A stretch of DNA of 64,000 bases from Aggregatibacter actinomycetemcomitans (GTDB lineage Bacteria > Pseudomonadota > Gammaproteobacteria > Enterobacterales > Pasteurellaceae). This document shows, piece by piece, positions 50,162 to 59,528 of the stretch. Each line of letters starts with the position of its first letter. The stretch's first letter is position 1. The DNA lies in the NCBI RefSeq assembly GCF_003130205.1, contig NZ_NRDF01000007.1, positions 1 to 64,000 of the forward strand. Reading direction: 5' to 3'. The notes below the pieces were generated by a model. The model saw only the letters and a list, made by a program, of their open reading frames with translations. It was not told the origin of the DNA and ran no database searches. The translations under genes and the position numbers were made by a program.

Positions 50162-50959
50162 CTAAGTTAAATATTGAGCTCTGTACTGCATAGGGCTCAA
50201 ATTGTTTAATTTAGGCTTAATGCGCTCCTCGTTATAATAACGAATATAGTCGTGTATCGCCCGTTCTAATTCGTCAATGTCCTTAAACTGACGGGAATAA
50301 AAACATTCCGACTTCAACGTGCTAAAAAAACTTTCTATCACCGCATTGCCATAGCAATTCCCGCGCCGGCTCATGCTCTGTACGGCATAAGGCGAACCAT
50401 CATCCCGAATCAACATTTTCCGCCAACGGGCAAGCCCGTAAAGACAGCCCTGGTCGGTGTGAATAATCGGTAAATCCGTTTCCTTTAACTGAACCAGCGT
50501 CTTTTTCAACATTGACGAAACCAAGCCGAATGTCGGGCGTCGTCCCGTTGTAAAGGCGATAATCTCCTGATTGGCTAAGTCCATCATTGGAGAAAGATAC
50601 AGTTTCTCACGCCCCACCCGAAGTTCGGTCACATCCGTCACCCATTTCTCTTTCAACTTCGTCGCACTAAAGTTGCGTTGCAGTAAATTCGGTGCAATAA
50701 GACTCGTTTTCCCCGCTGTCTTACGTCGTTTCACTTTCACACAAGAACGAATCCCCAGTGCCCGCATATGTGTCAACACCGTTTTGCCACTGAGGAATAT
50801 TCCTTCTTTTCGCAGTTTTATCCGAATCATTCGATACCCATCGCGCCCTTCGTTTTGCTGATAAAGGGCTAAAATACGTCGGCGCATGTCGCCGTGCTCT
50901 TTGGCTTTCGTCGTGTAATAGAAGGTCGAACGGGCAAGCCCGATAATCTTCAATAACAA
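50162..50959 (-). CDS. IS3-family transposase OrfB (DDE integrase domain)
   Basis: A 265-residue product as read from its first Met. The actual protein is probably made as an OrfAB fusion by -1 frameshifting at the six-A run 51001-51006 in the orfA end, after which the frame is open into orfB. The catalytic triad is in WVTDVTEL (Asp), IIHTDQGCLYG (Asp) and NAVIESFFSTLKSE (Glu). An HTH_21-like segment (IGLARSTFYYTTKAKEHGD) precedes the rve core. No interruption is seen. Confidence 0.92.
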   Translation of the reverse strand: MLLKIIGLARSTFYYTTKAKEHGDMRRRILALYQQNEGRDGYRMIRIKLRKEGIFLSGKTVLTHMRALGIRSCVKVKRRKTAGKTSLIAPNLLQRNFSATKLKEKWVTDVTELRVGREKLYLSPMMDLANQEIIAFTTGRRPTFGLVSSMLKKTLVQLKETDLPIIHTDQGCLYGLARWRKMLIRDDGSPYAVQSMSRRGNCYGNAVIESFFSTLKSECFYSRQFKDIDELERAIHDYIRYYNEERIKPKLNNLSPMQYRAQYLT

Positions 50960-50979
50960 CGGTGTCGAATGCCGGTCTG

Positions 50980-51339
50980 TTAACGCGTTGACGATGTCCC
51001 TTTTTTCTGTCGGGCTTTTTGTTCGTCCGGCTCCTTGAACTTTTTTAAGATGGCGTTCTCCGCTTCCAAATATTCAATGCGTTTTAATAGCGCTTTGATA
51101 TTTTGAGGATTATCGCAAAGTGGCGTTTCTTTTCGCTTTGGCATTTTCACTTTTCTCGCTGTGGCAGGTTGACGATGTAACCCATTGATACCGTATTTTT
51201 CAAAGCGTTGCAACCGGACAACAACGGAAGAATGGGCGGCAATATGGAAGTGTTGTGCGGCTTCACGAATGCCCCAATGTTCTTCTAAGACAAGTTTGAC
51301 AATGTGATGTTTGAATTCGATTGAATAATGTTTACCCAT
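50980..51339 (-). CDS. IS3-family transposase OrfA (helix-turn-helix)
   Basis: A 119-residue protein. The N-terminal helix-turn-helix (EEHWGIREAAQHFHIAAHSS) binds the element's ends; a leucine-zipper-like C-terminal part (IKALLKRIEYLEAENAILKK) allows multimer formation. The start at 51339 (MGKHYSIEFKHH) fits the family, and AAGG lies 11-14 bases upstream. The reading frame is open further out to the IS end, but that part overlaps the inverted repeat. Confidence 0.9.
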   Translation of the reverse strand: MGKHYSIEFKHHIVKLVLEEHWGIREAAQHFHIAAHSSVVVRLQRFEKYGINGLHRQPATARKVKMPKRKETPLCDNPQNIKALLKRIEYLEAENAILKKFKEPDEQKARQKKGTSSTR

Positions 51340-51392
51340 AAAAATCTGCACCTTAATTGGTTGGTTGTGATGTCCAACTTTTGGGGTGCAGA

Positions 51393-51409
51393 TCAAAGTG
51401 CGGTCATTT
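51393..51409 (-). terminator. Proximal arm of the split terminator
   Basis: AAAGTGCGGTCATTTTT lies 14 bases after the ATPase stop. On the minus strand it reads AAAAATGACCGCACTTT, the first arm of the hairpin whose second arm is now beyond the IS at 50109-50126. Confidence 0.82.
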
Positions 51410-51422
51410 TTACGGGTGAATT

Positions 51423-52919
51423 TTACTTCTTAAACGCGCCCAGAATGCCGCGCATGATTTGTTTTGTCACTTGGTTGCGAATATTGCGGCCGACGGATTT
51501 TGCCACACTGCTGACGACTTGTTCGGTAACAGAGAGTTGTTCGCCGCGTTTTTTGGTGCCGAAAATCATGCGGCTGAGGTTGCCCATAATGCCGTTTTCT
51601 TCTTCCTGTTTGGCTTGCTCCGCCTGTTTTTGCGCTACGGCGGCGAGATCCGCCTGCGCATTTAACACTTCAAATGCCGATTCGTTATCCACATAATCTT
51701 TATAGAACGCGTACAAGTCGTCGTCTTTCACCCACGCTGCGCGTTGTTCGGCGGTAATCGGCGCCAATTGGCTTTTCGGCGGGAAAATGTAGGCGATTTC
51801 CACCGGTGTCGGCATGCCTTTTTCATCTAAGAAAGAGACCAGCGCTTGCCCCACGCCAAGGGTGGAGATGGTTTCTACCACATTGACTTTCGGGTTGGAA
51901 CGGAACGTTTCCGCCGCCGATTTCACCGCTTTTTGATCGCGCGGCGTAAAGGCGCGTAGTGCGTGTTGTATGCGGTTGCCCAGCTGACCGAGCACGGTGT
52001 CCGGCAAATCCAGCGGGTTTTGGGTCACGAAATAAATGCCCACGCCTTTGGAACGAATCAGGCGTACAACCTGTTCCACTTTATCCACCAACACACTTGG
52101 CGCGCCGTCGAACAATAAATGGGCTTCGTCAAAGAACATGACGAATTTCGGTTTATCGGGATCGCCCACTTCCGGCAATTGCTCAAATAATTCCGCCATT
52201 AACCAAAGCAGGAAGGCGCTGTACATGCGCGGGGAATTGATCAGTTTTTCCGAATTTAACACATTGATGACGCCGCGACCGTCGCGGGTTTGCAACCAGT
52301 CTTCCAGATTCAGCGCCGGTTCGCCGAATAAATTCGCCGCGCCTTCATTTTCCAGCGTTAATAATGCACGCTGAATGGCGCCCACGCTGGCGGCGGACAC
52401 ATTGCCGTATTCCACCTGGAAGGTTTTGGCATTTTCCGCCACATATTTCAACATGGCACGCAGATCTTTTAAATCGATAAGCAATAAGCCTTTGTCATCG
52501 GCAACGCGGAACACCAGATTGAGCAAGCCTTCTTGGGTGGCATTTAAATTCAATAAGCGGGAGAGCAACAACGGTCCCATTTCGGAAATGGTGGTACGTA
52601 GCGGAATGCCGGTTTCGCCGAAAACATCCCAAAAGGACACGGGATAACCGCTTAAATAGCTTTCACCGCCTAAATTGAACTGTTCGATACGTTCGGCGAT
52701 TTTGCCTTGCATGGCGCCCGCTTGCACCAAGCCTGATACGCCTTTCACATCTACCAGAAATACCGGCACGCCGTCGTCACTGAAGGCTTCCGCCATTTTG
52801 CGTAAGGTGACGGTTTTGCCGGTTCCGGTGGCGCCGGCAATTAAGCCGTGACGGTTTGCCATTTTGGCGGTAATGCCGAGTTGTTGATTTTGTTCGGTTT
52901 GGGCGAGTAAATATTGCAT
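51423..52919 (-). CDS. yjgR: YjgR-type ATPase (DUF853, HerA-like)
   Basis: A 498-residue P-loop ATPase. The Walker A motif is GATGTGKTVT (about residues 29-38), Walker B lies in FVMFFDEAHLLFD, and an arginine-rich segment GNRIQHALRAFTPRDQ follows. The C-terminal tail is charged, with coiled-coil potential. It resembles E. coli YjgR, a HerA/FtsK-superfamily protein of unknown role. Its terminator has been split by the IS. Its 5' end is divergent from yiiM. Confidence 0.88.
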   Translation of the reverse strand: MQYLLAQTEQNQQLGITAKMANRHGLIAGATGTGKTVTLRKMAEAFSDDGVPVFLVDVKGVSGLVQAGAMQGKIAERIEQFNLGGESYLSGYPVSFWDVFGETGIPLRTTISEMGPLLLSRLLNLNATQEGLLNLVFRVADDKGLLLIDLKDLRAMLKYVAENAKTFQVEYGNVSAASVGAIQRALLTLENEGAANLFGEPALNLEDWLQTRDGRGVINVLNSEKLINSPRMYSAFLLWLMAELFEQLPEVGDPDKPKFVMFFDEAHLLFDGAPSVLVDKVEQVVRLIRSKGVGIYFVTQNPLDLPDTVLGQLGNRIQHALRAFTPRDQKAVKSAAETFRSNPKVNVVETISTLGVGQALVSFLDEKGMPTPVEIAYIFPPKSQLAPITAEQRAAWVKDDDLYAFYKDYVDNESAFEVLNAQADLAAVAQKQAEQAKQEEENGIMGNLSRMIFGTKKRGEQLSVTEQVVSSVAKSVGRNIRNQVTKQIMRGILGAFKK

Positions 52920-53044
52920 ATTGATTGTTCCTGATAAATGACGGATAAATTTCCCGCATGATATTTAAAAATAGAAGTGCGGTCAAAAAATAAGTTGTTT
53001 TTACGGTATAATTCCACACATTTCAGAAAATAACGGGGAAAGTG

Positions 53045-53713
53045 ATGACAATGGCAGAAATTTTGATCATTAAAATTGGCGAGGTGCAACAGCTTACCTT
53101 TGCCGACGGCTCGCGCTATGAAAGCGCTATTCGTAAGACGCCGGTGGAAGCGGTGAAAATTCACGCGCTCGGTGCGGAAGGCAATGATGTGGGATTGAAA
53201 GCCCATCATGGTGGCGTCGATAAAGCGCTGTTTTTTATGTCGGCAGATGCCTTTCCGGCGTTAAATTCGCTATTAGGCGAAAATTTTTCTTATCAGGGCA
53301 CGGCGGTTTACGGCGAGAATTTTGTGGTTTCCGCGCTGAATGAAGATTCCGTGTGCGTGGGTGATATTTATCAAATTGGCTCCTGCGTGGTGGAAGTGTC
53401 GCAGCCGCGCAAACCTTGTGAACGCCTGTCTAAAAATACCAATAATCCGAACACACAACAAACCGTGTATCGCTCCGGTTGGTCGGGCTGGTATGTGCGG
53501 GTGGTGCGCAAGGGGGAAATTCAGCGGGGCGATAAATTAATTTTGCAGTCGCGTCCGCATCCCGACTTTACCATTCGCCATTTGAACCGTTTGCTTTCGG
53601 CACCCGACACGATTAACGAATTGGAACAGGCGTTGGCACTTGAGGTATTGGCGCCGGCGTTTAAACGTTCGTTGCATTCTCAGCTTACCAAGTTACAACA
53701 AAAACAGGGTTAA
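53045..53713 (+). CDS. yiiM: MOSC-domain protein, YiiM-like
   Basis: A protein of about 222 residues with a MOSC domain, the fold that carries sulfur for molybdenum cofactor chemistry. Family landmarks are [20 protein letters not shown] and the cysteine in [10 protein letters not shown]. YiiM of E. coli reduces N-hydroxylated compounds such as 6-N-hydroxylaminopurine; that is family knowledge. The ATG at 53045 follows GGGGAAAG; an in-frame GTG one codon earlier and an ATG at 53051 are alternatives. It heads yiiM-ychJ-yihY-dtd. Confidence 0.87.
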   Translation: MTMAEILIIKIGEVQQLTFADGSRYESAIRKTPVEAVKIHALGAEGNDVGLKAHHGGVDKALFFMSADAFPALNSLLGENFSYQGTAVYGENFVVSALNEDSVCVGDIYQIGSCVVEVSQPRKPCERLSKNTNNPNTQQTVYRSGWSGWYVRVVRKGEIQRGDKLILQSRPHPDFTIRHLNRLLSAPDTINELEQALALEVLAPAFKRSLHSQLTKLQQKQG

Positions 53714-53715
53714 AA

Positions 53716-54192
53716 ATGACCGCACTTTTCGATTCCCATTGCCCTCCTTGTCAGTCCCGGAAAACCTATGGGGAATGCTGCGGGCATTTTCATTCTTACG
53801 CACAGTTTCCCGAAACCGCCGAACAACTCATGCGCTCGCGCTATGCCGCGTATGTGTTAAAAAATGTGCCGTATATTGTGGAAACCACCGTGCCGAGCCA
53901 GCAAAAGCTGCTGAACGTGCAGTCTATTCAAACATGGGCGGAAAATACGCAATGGCTTGGTTTGCAGATTCTGAACACGGAAACTCTGGCGAAGGTGCAA
54001 AGTGCGGTGGAATTTAACGCCGTTTTTCAGGGCGAGGACGGTGAGCAGTCGCATCATGAACGTTTGATTTTTGTAAAAATTGATGGGCGTTGGTATTTTG
54101 TGGATCCGACGGTGCCGCTACCGACCATGAAACAGCCTTGCGTATGCGGATCCGACAAAAAATTTAAGCATTGCTGCGGAGGATTGTTATGA
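53716..54192 (+). CDS. ychJ: YchJ family protein (UPF0225, SEC-C motifs)
   Basis: A 158-residue protein with a SEC-C-type zinc-binding motif at each end: [19 protein letters not shown] near the N-terminus and [15 protein letters not shown] at the C-terminus. Between them is an NTF2-like region. Its function is unknown. It begins two bases after yiiM and its stop overlaps the yihY start (ATGA), so the genes are coupled. An uptake signal falls in its first codons. Confidence 0.9.
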   Translation: MTALFDSHCPPCQSRKTYGECCGHFHSYAQFPETAEQLMRSRYAAYVLKNVPYIVETTVPSQQKLLNVQSIQTWAENTQWLGLQILNTETLAKVQSAVEFNAVFQGEDGEQSHHERLIFVKIDGRWYFVDPTVPLPTMKQPCVCGSDKKFKHCCGGLL

Positions 54193-55019
54193 TTGATCTG
54201 AAATCCTTTTGTACGTTGTTTTGGCAACGGTTTAATCACAATAAGCTCACACAAGCCGCCGGTTATCTGACTTACAGCACCATGCTTGCTATTGTGCCGC
54301 TGATTATGGTGGTGTTTTCTATCTTTTCTGCTTTTCCGGTGTTTAACGAAGTTACCGGTGCGTTGAAAGCGTTTATTTTTACTAACTTTGCCCCGTCCGC
54401 CGGCGATGTGGTGGGGCAATATATTGATGAATTTGTGAATAATTCCAAACAGATGAGTGCGGTGGGCATAATCAGTTTAATTGTGGTGGCATTGATGTTG
54501 ATTAATTCCATCGACCGCACCTTGAACGGCATTTGGCACGACACCAGCACCCGCCCGATTTTTACTTCTTTTGCGATTTATTGGCTGATTTTGACGTTAG
54601 GCCCGCTGTTAGTGGGCACCAGTATTGCCGCCAGTTCTTATGTAAAAACTATGTTTGAGCATTCTGCCGCCTCTTCTTTCGGCTTGAAATTACTTGGTTT
54701 TGTGCCGTTTCTTTCCACCTGGTTTATTTTCACCGTGATTTATATGGTGGTGCCAAATAAAAAAGTCAGCATTAAACATTCCGCTGCCGGGGCGCTGATT
54801 GCCGCAGTGTTTTTTACGCTGGGTAAGCAAGCATTTGCTTGGTACATCGTGACCTTTCCGTCTTATCAATTAATTTACGGCGCCATGGCGACCTTGCCGA
54901 TTATGCTGTTATGGATTCAGTTAAGCTGGACTTTCGTGCTACTCGGCGCGCAACTGGCGGCGGTGCTGGCGGAAGTGCGGTCGAAAAAACAAATAAATTA
55001 TCAGGAGGTGGGACAGTGA
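54189..55019 (+). CDS. yihY: YihY/UPF0761 inner-membrane protein
   Basis: A 276-residue inner-membrane protein with about six spans, of the YihY/BrkB family. [20 protein letters not shown] at about residues 20-39 is the family signature. Older databases call it ribonuclease BN, which is a known mistake. It overlaps ychJ upstream and dtd downstream by a few bases. Confidence 0.91.
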   Translation: MIDLKSFCTLFWQRFNHNKLTQAAGYLTYSTMLAIVPLIMVVFSIFSAFPVFNEVTGALKAFIFTNFAPSAGDVVGQYIDEFVNNSKQMSAVGIISLIVVALMLINSIDRTLNGIWHDTSTRPIFTSFAIYWLILTLGPLLVGTSIAASSYVKTMFEHSAASSFGLKLLGFVPFLSTWFIFTVIYMVVPNKKVSIKHSAAGALIAAVFFTLGKQAFAWYIVTFPSYQLIYGAMATLPIMLLWIQLSWTFVLLGAQLAAVLAEVRSKKQINYQEVGQ

Positions 55020-55450
55020 TTGCGTTAATTCAGCGGGTAACCCAGGCAAAAGTAGAAGTAGGCGGTGAGGTTGTCGGACAAATCGGCGAGGGATTGTTGG
55101 TGCTGTTGGGCGTAGAAAAGGATGATGACCGACAAAAAGCGGATAAACTGGCGGAGAAAGTGTTGAATTATCGCGTGTTTAGCGACGCAGATAACAAAAT
55201 GAATCTGAATGTGCAGCAAATCGACGGTGAATTATTGGTGGTGTCGCAATTTACCTTGGCGGCAGATACGCAAAAAGGGCTACGCCCAAGTTTCTCTAAA
55301 GGAGCGCCACCGCCGTTGGCAAATGAGCTTTATGCGTATTTCGTGCAAAAGTGCGGTGAAAAATTAAAAGTGGAATGCGGACGTTTTGCGGCGGATATGC
55401 AGGTGAGCTTGGTTAATGACGGTCCCGTCACATTTTGGTTAAGTTGTTAG
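55016..55450 (+). CDS. dtd: D-aminoacyl-tRNA deacylase
   Basis: A 144-residue DTD enzyme that removes D-amino acids mischarged on tRNA. It starts with GTG at 55016 ([13 protein letters not shown]-type N-terminus), preceded by AGGAGG, and overlaps the yihY stop by four bases (GTGA). The active-site motifs SQFTLAADT and NDGPVTFWL (the Gly-Pro motif) are both present. The frame is open further upstream inside yihY, but that part is not conserved. Confidence 0.94.
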   Translation: MIALIQRVTQAKVEVGGEVVGQIGEGLLVLLGVEKDDDRQKADKLAEKVLNYRVFSDADNKMNLNVQQIDGELLVVSQFTLAADTQKGLRPSFSKGAPPPLANELYAYFVQKCGEKLKVECGRFAADMQVSLVNDGPVTFWLSC

Positions 55451-55551
55451 ACCGGATGAAATTTTTATGCGTTTCCCTGGCAGTCACCTGATTTTTCTGC
55501 TAAATTGAAATTCCTTCCGTGATCGATAAAAATTTTTTATTCTTCGCATAA

Positions 55552-55592
55552 AAATTCCCGGTGTTTAAAATCATTAGCAATAACCGGGATTT
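55552..55592 (+). other. Hairpin in the gltS leader
   Basis: AAATTCCCGGT (55552-55562) can pair with ACCGGGATTT (55583-55592), loop about 20 bases, 23 bases before the gltS start. The T tract is short and broken, so it is a poor terminator and may be a leader structure or the end of the dtd operon. Confidence 0.4.
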
Positions 55593-55615
55593 CATTATTA
55601 AAAAGAGGATGTTCT

Positions 55616-56824
55616 ATGACTTTCAATACTTTTGAAACCCTCGCACTGGCAGGCTTTGTGCTGTTGCTTGGGTATTTTCTGGTAAAACGTATTTCCTTAT
55701 TGAAAAGCTATAATATTCCTGAGCCGGTTGTGGGTGGTTTCTTAGTCGCGATTATTCTCACCGTTTTATATCAAGGCTGGGGATTGTCTTTTATGTTTGA
55801 TACGAATTTGCAATTCACCATGATGTTGGTATTCTTTTCTTCCATCGGTTTAAGTGCTAACTTTGCGCGCTTGGTAAAAGGTGGTAAACTGTTAATTATT
55901 TTTGTGATTGCAGCAACATTATTGATTACTGTACAAAATATCGTGGGTGTAACAGGTTCGGTCTTACTCGGTATCGACCCTGCTTACGGTCTAATTGCCG
56001 GTTCGGTCACCTTAACCGGCGGACACGGTACCGGTGCGGCATGGGCCGGTAAATTAACAGAGTTATTCCACCTTGAAGGCGCCTTGGAATTAGCCATGGC
56101 TTGTGCCACCTTTGGTTTGGTCTCCGGTGGTATTATCGGCGGTCCGGTGGCGCGCCATTTATTAGGGAAAATGAAACATGGCGAGAATCCGGAAAGCGAT
56201 GATGTCGATGATGTACAAGAAGCTTTTGAGCACCCTACTTACCAACGTAAAATTACAACCCGTTCACTGATTGAAACGATTACCATGATGACATGCTGTT
56301 TGCTTATCGGTCAGTTCTTGGATGCACACACAAAAGGTACCGTCATTGAATTGCCAACATTCGTATGGTGTTTGTTTACCGGGGTCGTCATTCGTAATTC
56401 TTTGACTCATATTTTCAAGTTTAATGTTGCCGATTCTGCCGTAGATGTTTTGGGTAACGTGGGTCTGTCCTTATTCTTAGCTATTGCATTAATGTCCTTA
56501 AAATTATGGCAATTAGCAGGGTTGGCGTTACCGGTCATGGTCATTTTGGCAATTCAGGTTGTTCTTATGGCAGTCTTTGCGGTTTATGTGACTTACCGCA
56601 TAATGGGTAAAGATTACGACGCAGTAGTATTAAGTGCCGGTCACTGTGGTTTCGGTCTTGGTGCAACACCGACGGCAGTAGCGAACATGCAGGCTGTGAC
56701 AAGCCGTTTTGGACCGTCACATAAAGCTTTCTTAATTGTACCGATGGTTGGCGCATTCTTCATCGACTTGGTAAATGCTTCCGTGCTCAAAGTCTTTTTA
56801 TTCGTGGTATCGGCATTGCACTAA
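55616..56824 (+). CDS. gltS: Sodium/glutamate symporter GltS
   Basis: A 402-residue inner-membrane carrier with about ten or more spans in two inverted halves, nearly the same length as E. coli GltS. The conserved GSVTLTGGHGTGAAWAGKL (about residues 127-145) and its counterpart SAGHCGFGLGATPTAVANM (about 341-359) are the paired re-entrant loops. It imports glutamate with sodium. AGAGGA precedes the ATG. Confidence 0.94.
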   Translation: MTFNTFETLALAGFVLLLGYFLVKRISLLKSYNIPEPVVGGFLVAIILTVLYQGWGLSFMFDTNLQFTMMLVFFSSIGLSANFARLVKGGKLLIIFVIAATLLITVQNIVGVTGSVLLGIDPAYGLIAGSVTLTGGHGTGAAWAGKLTELFHLEGALELAMACATFGLVSGGIIGGPVARHLLGKMKHGENPESDDVDDVQEAFEHPTYQRKITTRSLIETITMMTCCLLIGQFLDAHTKGTVIELPTFVWCLFTGVVIRNSLTHIFKFNVADSAVDVLGNVGLSLFLAIALMSLKLWQLAGLALPVMVILAIQVVLMAVFAVYVTYRIMGKDYDAVVLSAGHCGFGLGATPTAVANMQAVTSRFGPSHKAFLIVPMVGAFFIDLVNASVLKVFLFVVSALH

Positions 56825-56837
56825 TTGAATTTATAGA

Positions 56838-56876
56838 AACAAAAAACCCATTGAGTTGTTCAAATGGGGTTTTTTG
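56838..56876. terminator. Terminator between gltS and cpxA
   Basis: AAAAAACCCATT (56841-56852) faces AATGGGGTTTTTT (56863-56875) with one bulged base, between two converging genes. A and T tracts suit both directions. Confidence 0.87.
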
Positions 56877-56881
56877 TTAAA

Positions 56882-58270
56882 TTATTTTGCTACCCAAAGC
56901 GGTAAGCGTAAGATAACGGCTAAGCCACCCAGATCAGCTTTCCCTGCCCAGACTGCGCCGTGATGGTCTTTCGCTGTATTGGCAACAATGGATAAGCCTA
57001 AGCCGGTGCCACCGGTTTCGCGGGTACGCGTTTCATCAACGCGATAAAACGGCTTAAAGATTTTTTCATATTCATCTTCCGGTAAGCCTGCACCGTTATC
57101 TTCAATACGAATAAATAAGTCATTTTCATGCCTATAGATGTGGACGGAAATTGCTGATTTTGTGTATTTCAACGCATTTCTGACAATATTTTCCACCGCA
57201 CTTGCAAGAAGTCCATGGTTACCATTGAGGTAATACTGTTCAGGATGGGCGATGCCTTGTTCCACGTTAAAACGAATATTTCGTTGAGCTGCTTCAAATT
57301 TTGCATCTTCTAAAATTTCTTTCCAAAGCAAAGGTATCGGGAAGATGTCTTTTTCCAGATGGCTATTCAGCTGTTGACGGGAAAGCTGTAGCAAGTCACT
57401 GACCATTTTATCTAAACGTTGTGCTTCCGTATCAATACGCTGAATTTCGTTACTGTCACCTAAGCGACGGCGCAATAACGCCGTTGCCAGTTGTAGACGG
57501 GTCAGCGGTGTTCTTAATTCGTGAGAAATAGAAGATAATAACGATTGCTGATTTGACAATACCTCTTCAAGAGAGAGCATCATGCGGTTAAAACTTTGTC
57601 CTACTTGACGCAACTCGATCAACCCCTTGGTTTCAAGATTTTTATTAATTTTTAAATTTCCTATGGCAACGGCATTTGCTGCAAGTTGTAAGTTACGAAT
57701 AGGCTGACCTATACTGCGTGATAGCCACCACAATAATGGTGTGGAAATTAAAATGACTAAGATGATCAGGAAAAACGGGCGATCAAAAATGTAGTTTAGA
57801 ATCTCTTTCTGCGCATTGATCTGATTGACAAAATATAAGCTATAAGATTGATTATGCTCAGGATTTAAGTACAGAGAAAACGGGCCGACAATTTGAATAT
57901 TGGAATAGATTTTTTTTAACGGTTGATCCAGTGAAGCGTTATTAAAAATAAATTGACGTACTGATTTTTCTTCCTCAGGGAGGGCACCGAGAATTTGCCC
58001 ACTCGGCGAGATTAGTACAGGATGAGGGGTAAATCGATCATTAGGGAAACTTGGAATCCCTGCTAAAATACGGGAAATTTGATTGTTACGCATCGAAGTT
58101 GTAATTTCTTTTTGATACTTTACCATTTCATGCTCTTTTAAATCCGAGTAAATATGCGCATCAAAATAAGGTAATAAAAAAATAAAGATTAGTAAAATGG
58201 AAAATGTGAGCCAGAAGAAAGTGAAAATTCGTATGGTGAGTGAGTTAAAAATAAATTCTTTTCTGAACAT
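56882..58270 (-). CDS. cpxA: Sensor histidine kinase CpxA
   Basis: A 462-residue two-component sensor. It has a first membrane span at about 15-34, a periplasmic sensor region, a second span near 165-182, HAMP, the dimerisation helix with phospho-acceptor His in SISHELRTPLTR (about 250), and the ATP-binding boxes ENIVRNALKYT, DNGAGLP and GGTGLGLSIV. It monitors envelope stress and phosphorylates CpxR. It lies 44 bases after cpxR with a hairpin between them. No cpxP gene is adjacent. Confidence 0.92.
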   Translation of the reverse strand: MFRKEFIFNSLTIRIFTFFWLTFSILLIFIFLLPYFDAHIYSDLKEHEMVKYQKEITTSMRNNQISRILAGIPSFPNDRFTPHPVLISPSGQILGALPEEEKSVRQFIFNNASLDQPLKKIYSNIQIVGPFSLYLNPEHNQSYSLYFVNQINAQKEILNYIFDRPFFLIILVILISTPLLWWLSRSIGQPIRNLQLAANAVAIGNLKINKNLETKGLIELRQVGQSFNRMMLSLEEVLSNQQSLLSSISHELRTPLTRLQLATALLRRRLGDSNEIQRIDTEAQRLDKMVSDLLQLSRQQLNSHLEKDIFPIPLLWKEILEDAKFEAAQRNIRFNVEQGIAHPEQYYLNGNHGLLASAVENIVRNALKYTKSAISVHIYRHENDLFIRIEDNGAGLPEDEYEKIFKPFYRVDETRTRETGGTGLGLSIVANTAKDHHGAVWAGKADLGGLAVILRLPLWVAK

Positions 58271-58283
58271 GATAATTAGGTGT

Positions 58284-58311
58284 GAAAAAGGCTATATAAA
58301 AATAGCCTTTA
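58284..58311 (-). terminator. Hairpin between cpxR and cpxA, possible attenuator
   Basis: AAAGGCTAT (58287-58295) pairs with ATAGCCTTT (58302-58310), loop six bases. On the minus strand it is followed by a T run (TTTTTC) and begins five bases after the cpxR stop, ahead of cpxA. A partial terminator here would lower cpxA expression relative to cpxR. Confidence 0.7.
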
Positions 58312-58314
58312 TTG

Positions 58315-59010
58315 TTATTTTTCCGCTATTAATAAATAACCGCGACCACGAAGTGTTTTAAACCATGGGAGATCATCGGAGCGAGCCGGTAATTTTTTTC
58401 GTAAATTCGACATATGCATATCAATGGCACGATCGAAAGGTGTAAGTGGCTTGCCCAAAACTTCAAGGCTTAACTCTTCACGAGTCAGAATTAACCCGGG
58501 ATGAGTAATAAGTTTTAGTAATAAAGCAAATTCGGTGCCGGTGAGTTCAAGATCTTTTGAACCCAACATTGCCTGTTGGCGTCCCGGATAAAACACGATG
58601 CCGCCGAACTCGATTTTATCCACATCTGTCGGATCTTTTGCGCTATTTGCCTGTGCAGTACGTCTTAAAATCGCTTTAATTCGCGCAACCAATTCACGAT
58701 CGTTAAACGGCTTCGGCAGGTAGTCGTCCGCCCCTAATTCAAGCCCTAAAATACGATCAATATCATCACCGCGGGCAGTCAGCATCATGACCGGCGTGGA
58801 ATAGGTTTTTCTGATTTGTTTTAATGTTTCAATACCGTTTAAGACCGGCATCATAATGTCTAATAGGATGAGATCATAGCTATGGTCAAGTAATTCCAAT
58901 GCTTCTTTACCATTGTTTGCGACATTCACCTGAAAGCCTTCTAAATCTAATAATTGTGCTAACAGTTCGGTGAGTTCCGCATCATCATCAACAAGTAAAA
59001 TTTTAGCCAT
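58315..59010 (-). CDS. cpxR: Response regulator CpxR
   Basis: A 231-residue OmpR-type regulator with a receiver domain (Asp51 in LILLDIMMP, Lys in YLPKPFNDRE) and a winged-helix DNA-binding domain ending GRGYLLIAEK. HMSNLRKKL is close to known CpxR sequences. It controls envelope stress genes. It is encoded upstream of cpxA and lies 39 bases downstream of bamE on the same strand. Confidence 0.93.
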   Translation of the reverse strand: MAKILLVDDDAELTELLAQLLDLEGFQVNVANNGKEALELLDHSYDLILLDIMMPVLNGIETLKQIRKTYSTPVMMLTARGDDIDRILGLELGADDYLPKPFNDRELVARIKAILRRTAQANSAKDPTDVDKIEFGGIVFYPGRQQAMLGSKDLELTGTEFALLLKLITHPGLILTREELSLEVLGKPLTPFDRAIDMHMSNLRKKLPARSDDLPWFKTLRGRGYLLIAEK

Positions 59011-59049
59011 AGGTTAAGCCTTTTGGGTTACAAATAAAAATAATGAAGA

Positions 59050-59463
59050 TTATTTCCAGAATTGCCACCAACGCTTAGCTTGCGCGTCAGGTGCCGTGAT
59101 AATGGTATTATTCACTTCTACTTTACCGTCATTCGGTAACGGTTTGTCCAAGTCAAAGTTGCTTACGGTGTCATTTTGGTCAAAATGTACGACCAGCGTG
59201 TGTTGTTCCGGCGTTTCATAGGCTTTTTGTTGTAAGTAAACGTAATACCAAGTGTGGTTGCTGTAAGGATCGATGAGAACCGGCGTACCGAGTAAATACT
59301 GAACCTGTTGGGCTGTCATGCCGGTTTTTAATTGCGTAACTTTTGAGGCTTCCAAATAGTTGCCTTGCGGCACATCAATACGATAAACAACTTTATTGAC
59401 GGTGGAGCAGGCGGTAACACTGAGCGCGAAAATAAGTGCGGTTACAACAGATCTGAATTGCAT
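59050..59463 (-). CDS. bamE: Outer-membrane assembly lipoprotein BamE
   Basis: A 137-residue lipoprotein. The lipobox ends in VTAC with Cys19 as the lipidated residue. The SmpA/OmlA domain shows QVQYLLGTPVLIDPYSNHTW (about residues 54-73), matching the BamE motif for LGTP and DPF. BamE is a small subunit of the BAM complex that inserts outer-membrane proteins. It precedes cpxR on the same strand, an apt pairing of assembly and envelope stress. Confidence 0.92.
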   Translation of the reverse strand: MQFRSVVTALIFALSVTACSTVNKVVYRIDVPQGNYLEASKVTQLKTGMTAQQVQYLLGTPVLIDPYSNHTWYYVYLQQKAYETPEQHTLVVHFDQNDTVSNFDLDKPLPNDGKVEVNNTIITAPDAQAKRWWQFWK

Positions 59464-59528
59464 TTCTTTGCCTTTTTATTCTCTGGATAATGTGGACGAT
59501 GATACCGAAAGTTTAATTAATTGCCAAA

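Larger units (their letters stand above)
50131..51388 (-). mobile_element. Complete IS3-family insertion sequence with GATC target duplication
   Basis: The element is 1258 bases. Its ends are TGCTCCCCAAAACTTGGACA (50131-50150) and the complement of TGCACCCCAAAAGTTGGACA (51369-51388), imperfect inverted repeats with two mismatches and TG...CA tips. GATC flanks both sides (50127-50130 and 51389-51392), giving a 4-base target duplication. It carries orfA and orfB on the minus strand with orfB in the -1 frame, the IS3-family pattern; the orfA type resembles the IS150 group. Both genes look intact, so it may be active. Confidence 0.93.

Noticed and set aside
54839-55015. Longer N-terminus for dtd inside yihY
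   Set aside because: DTD proteins begin at IALIQRV; the GTG at 55016 with AGGAGG upstream fits.
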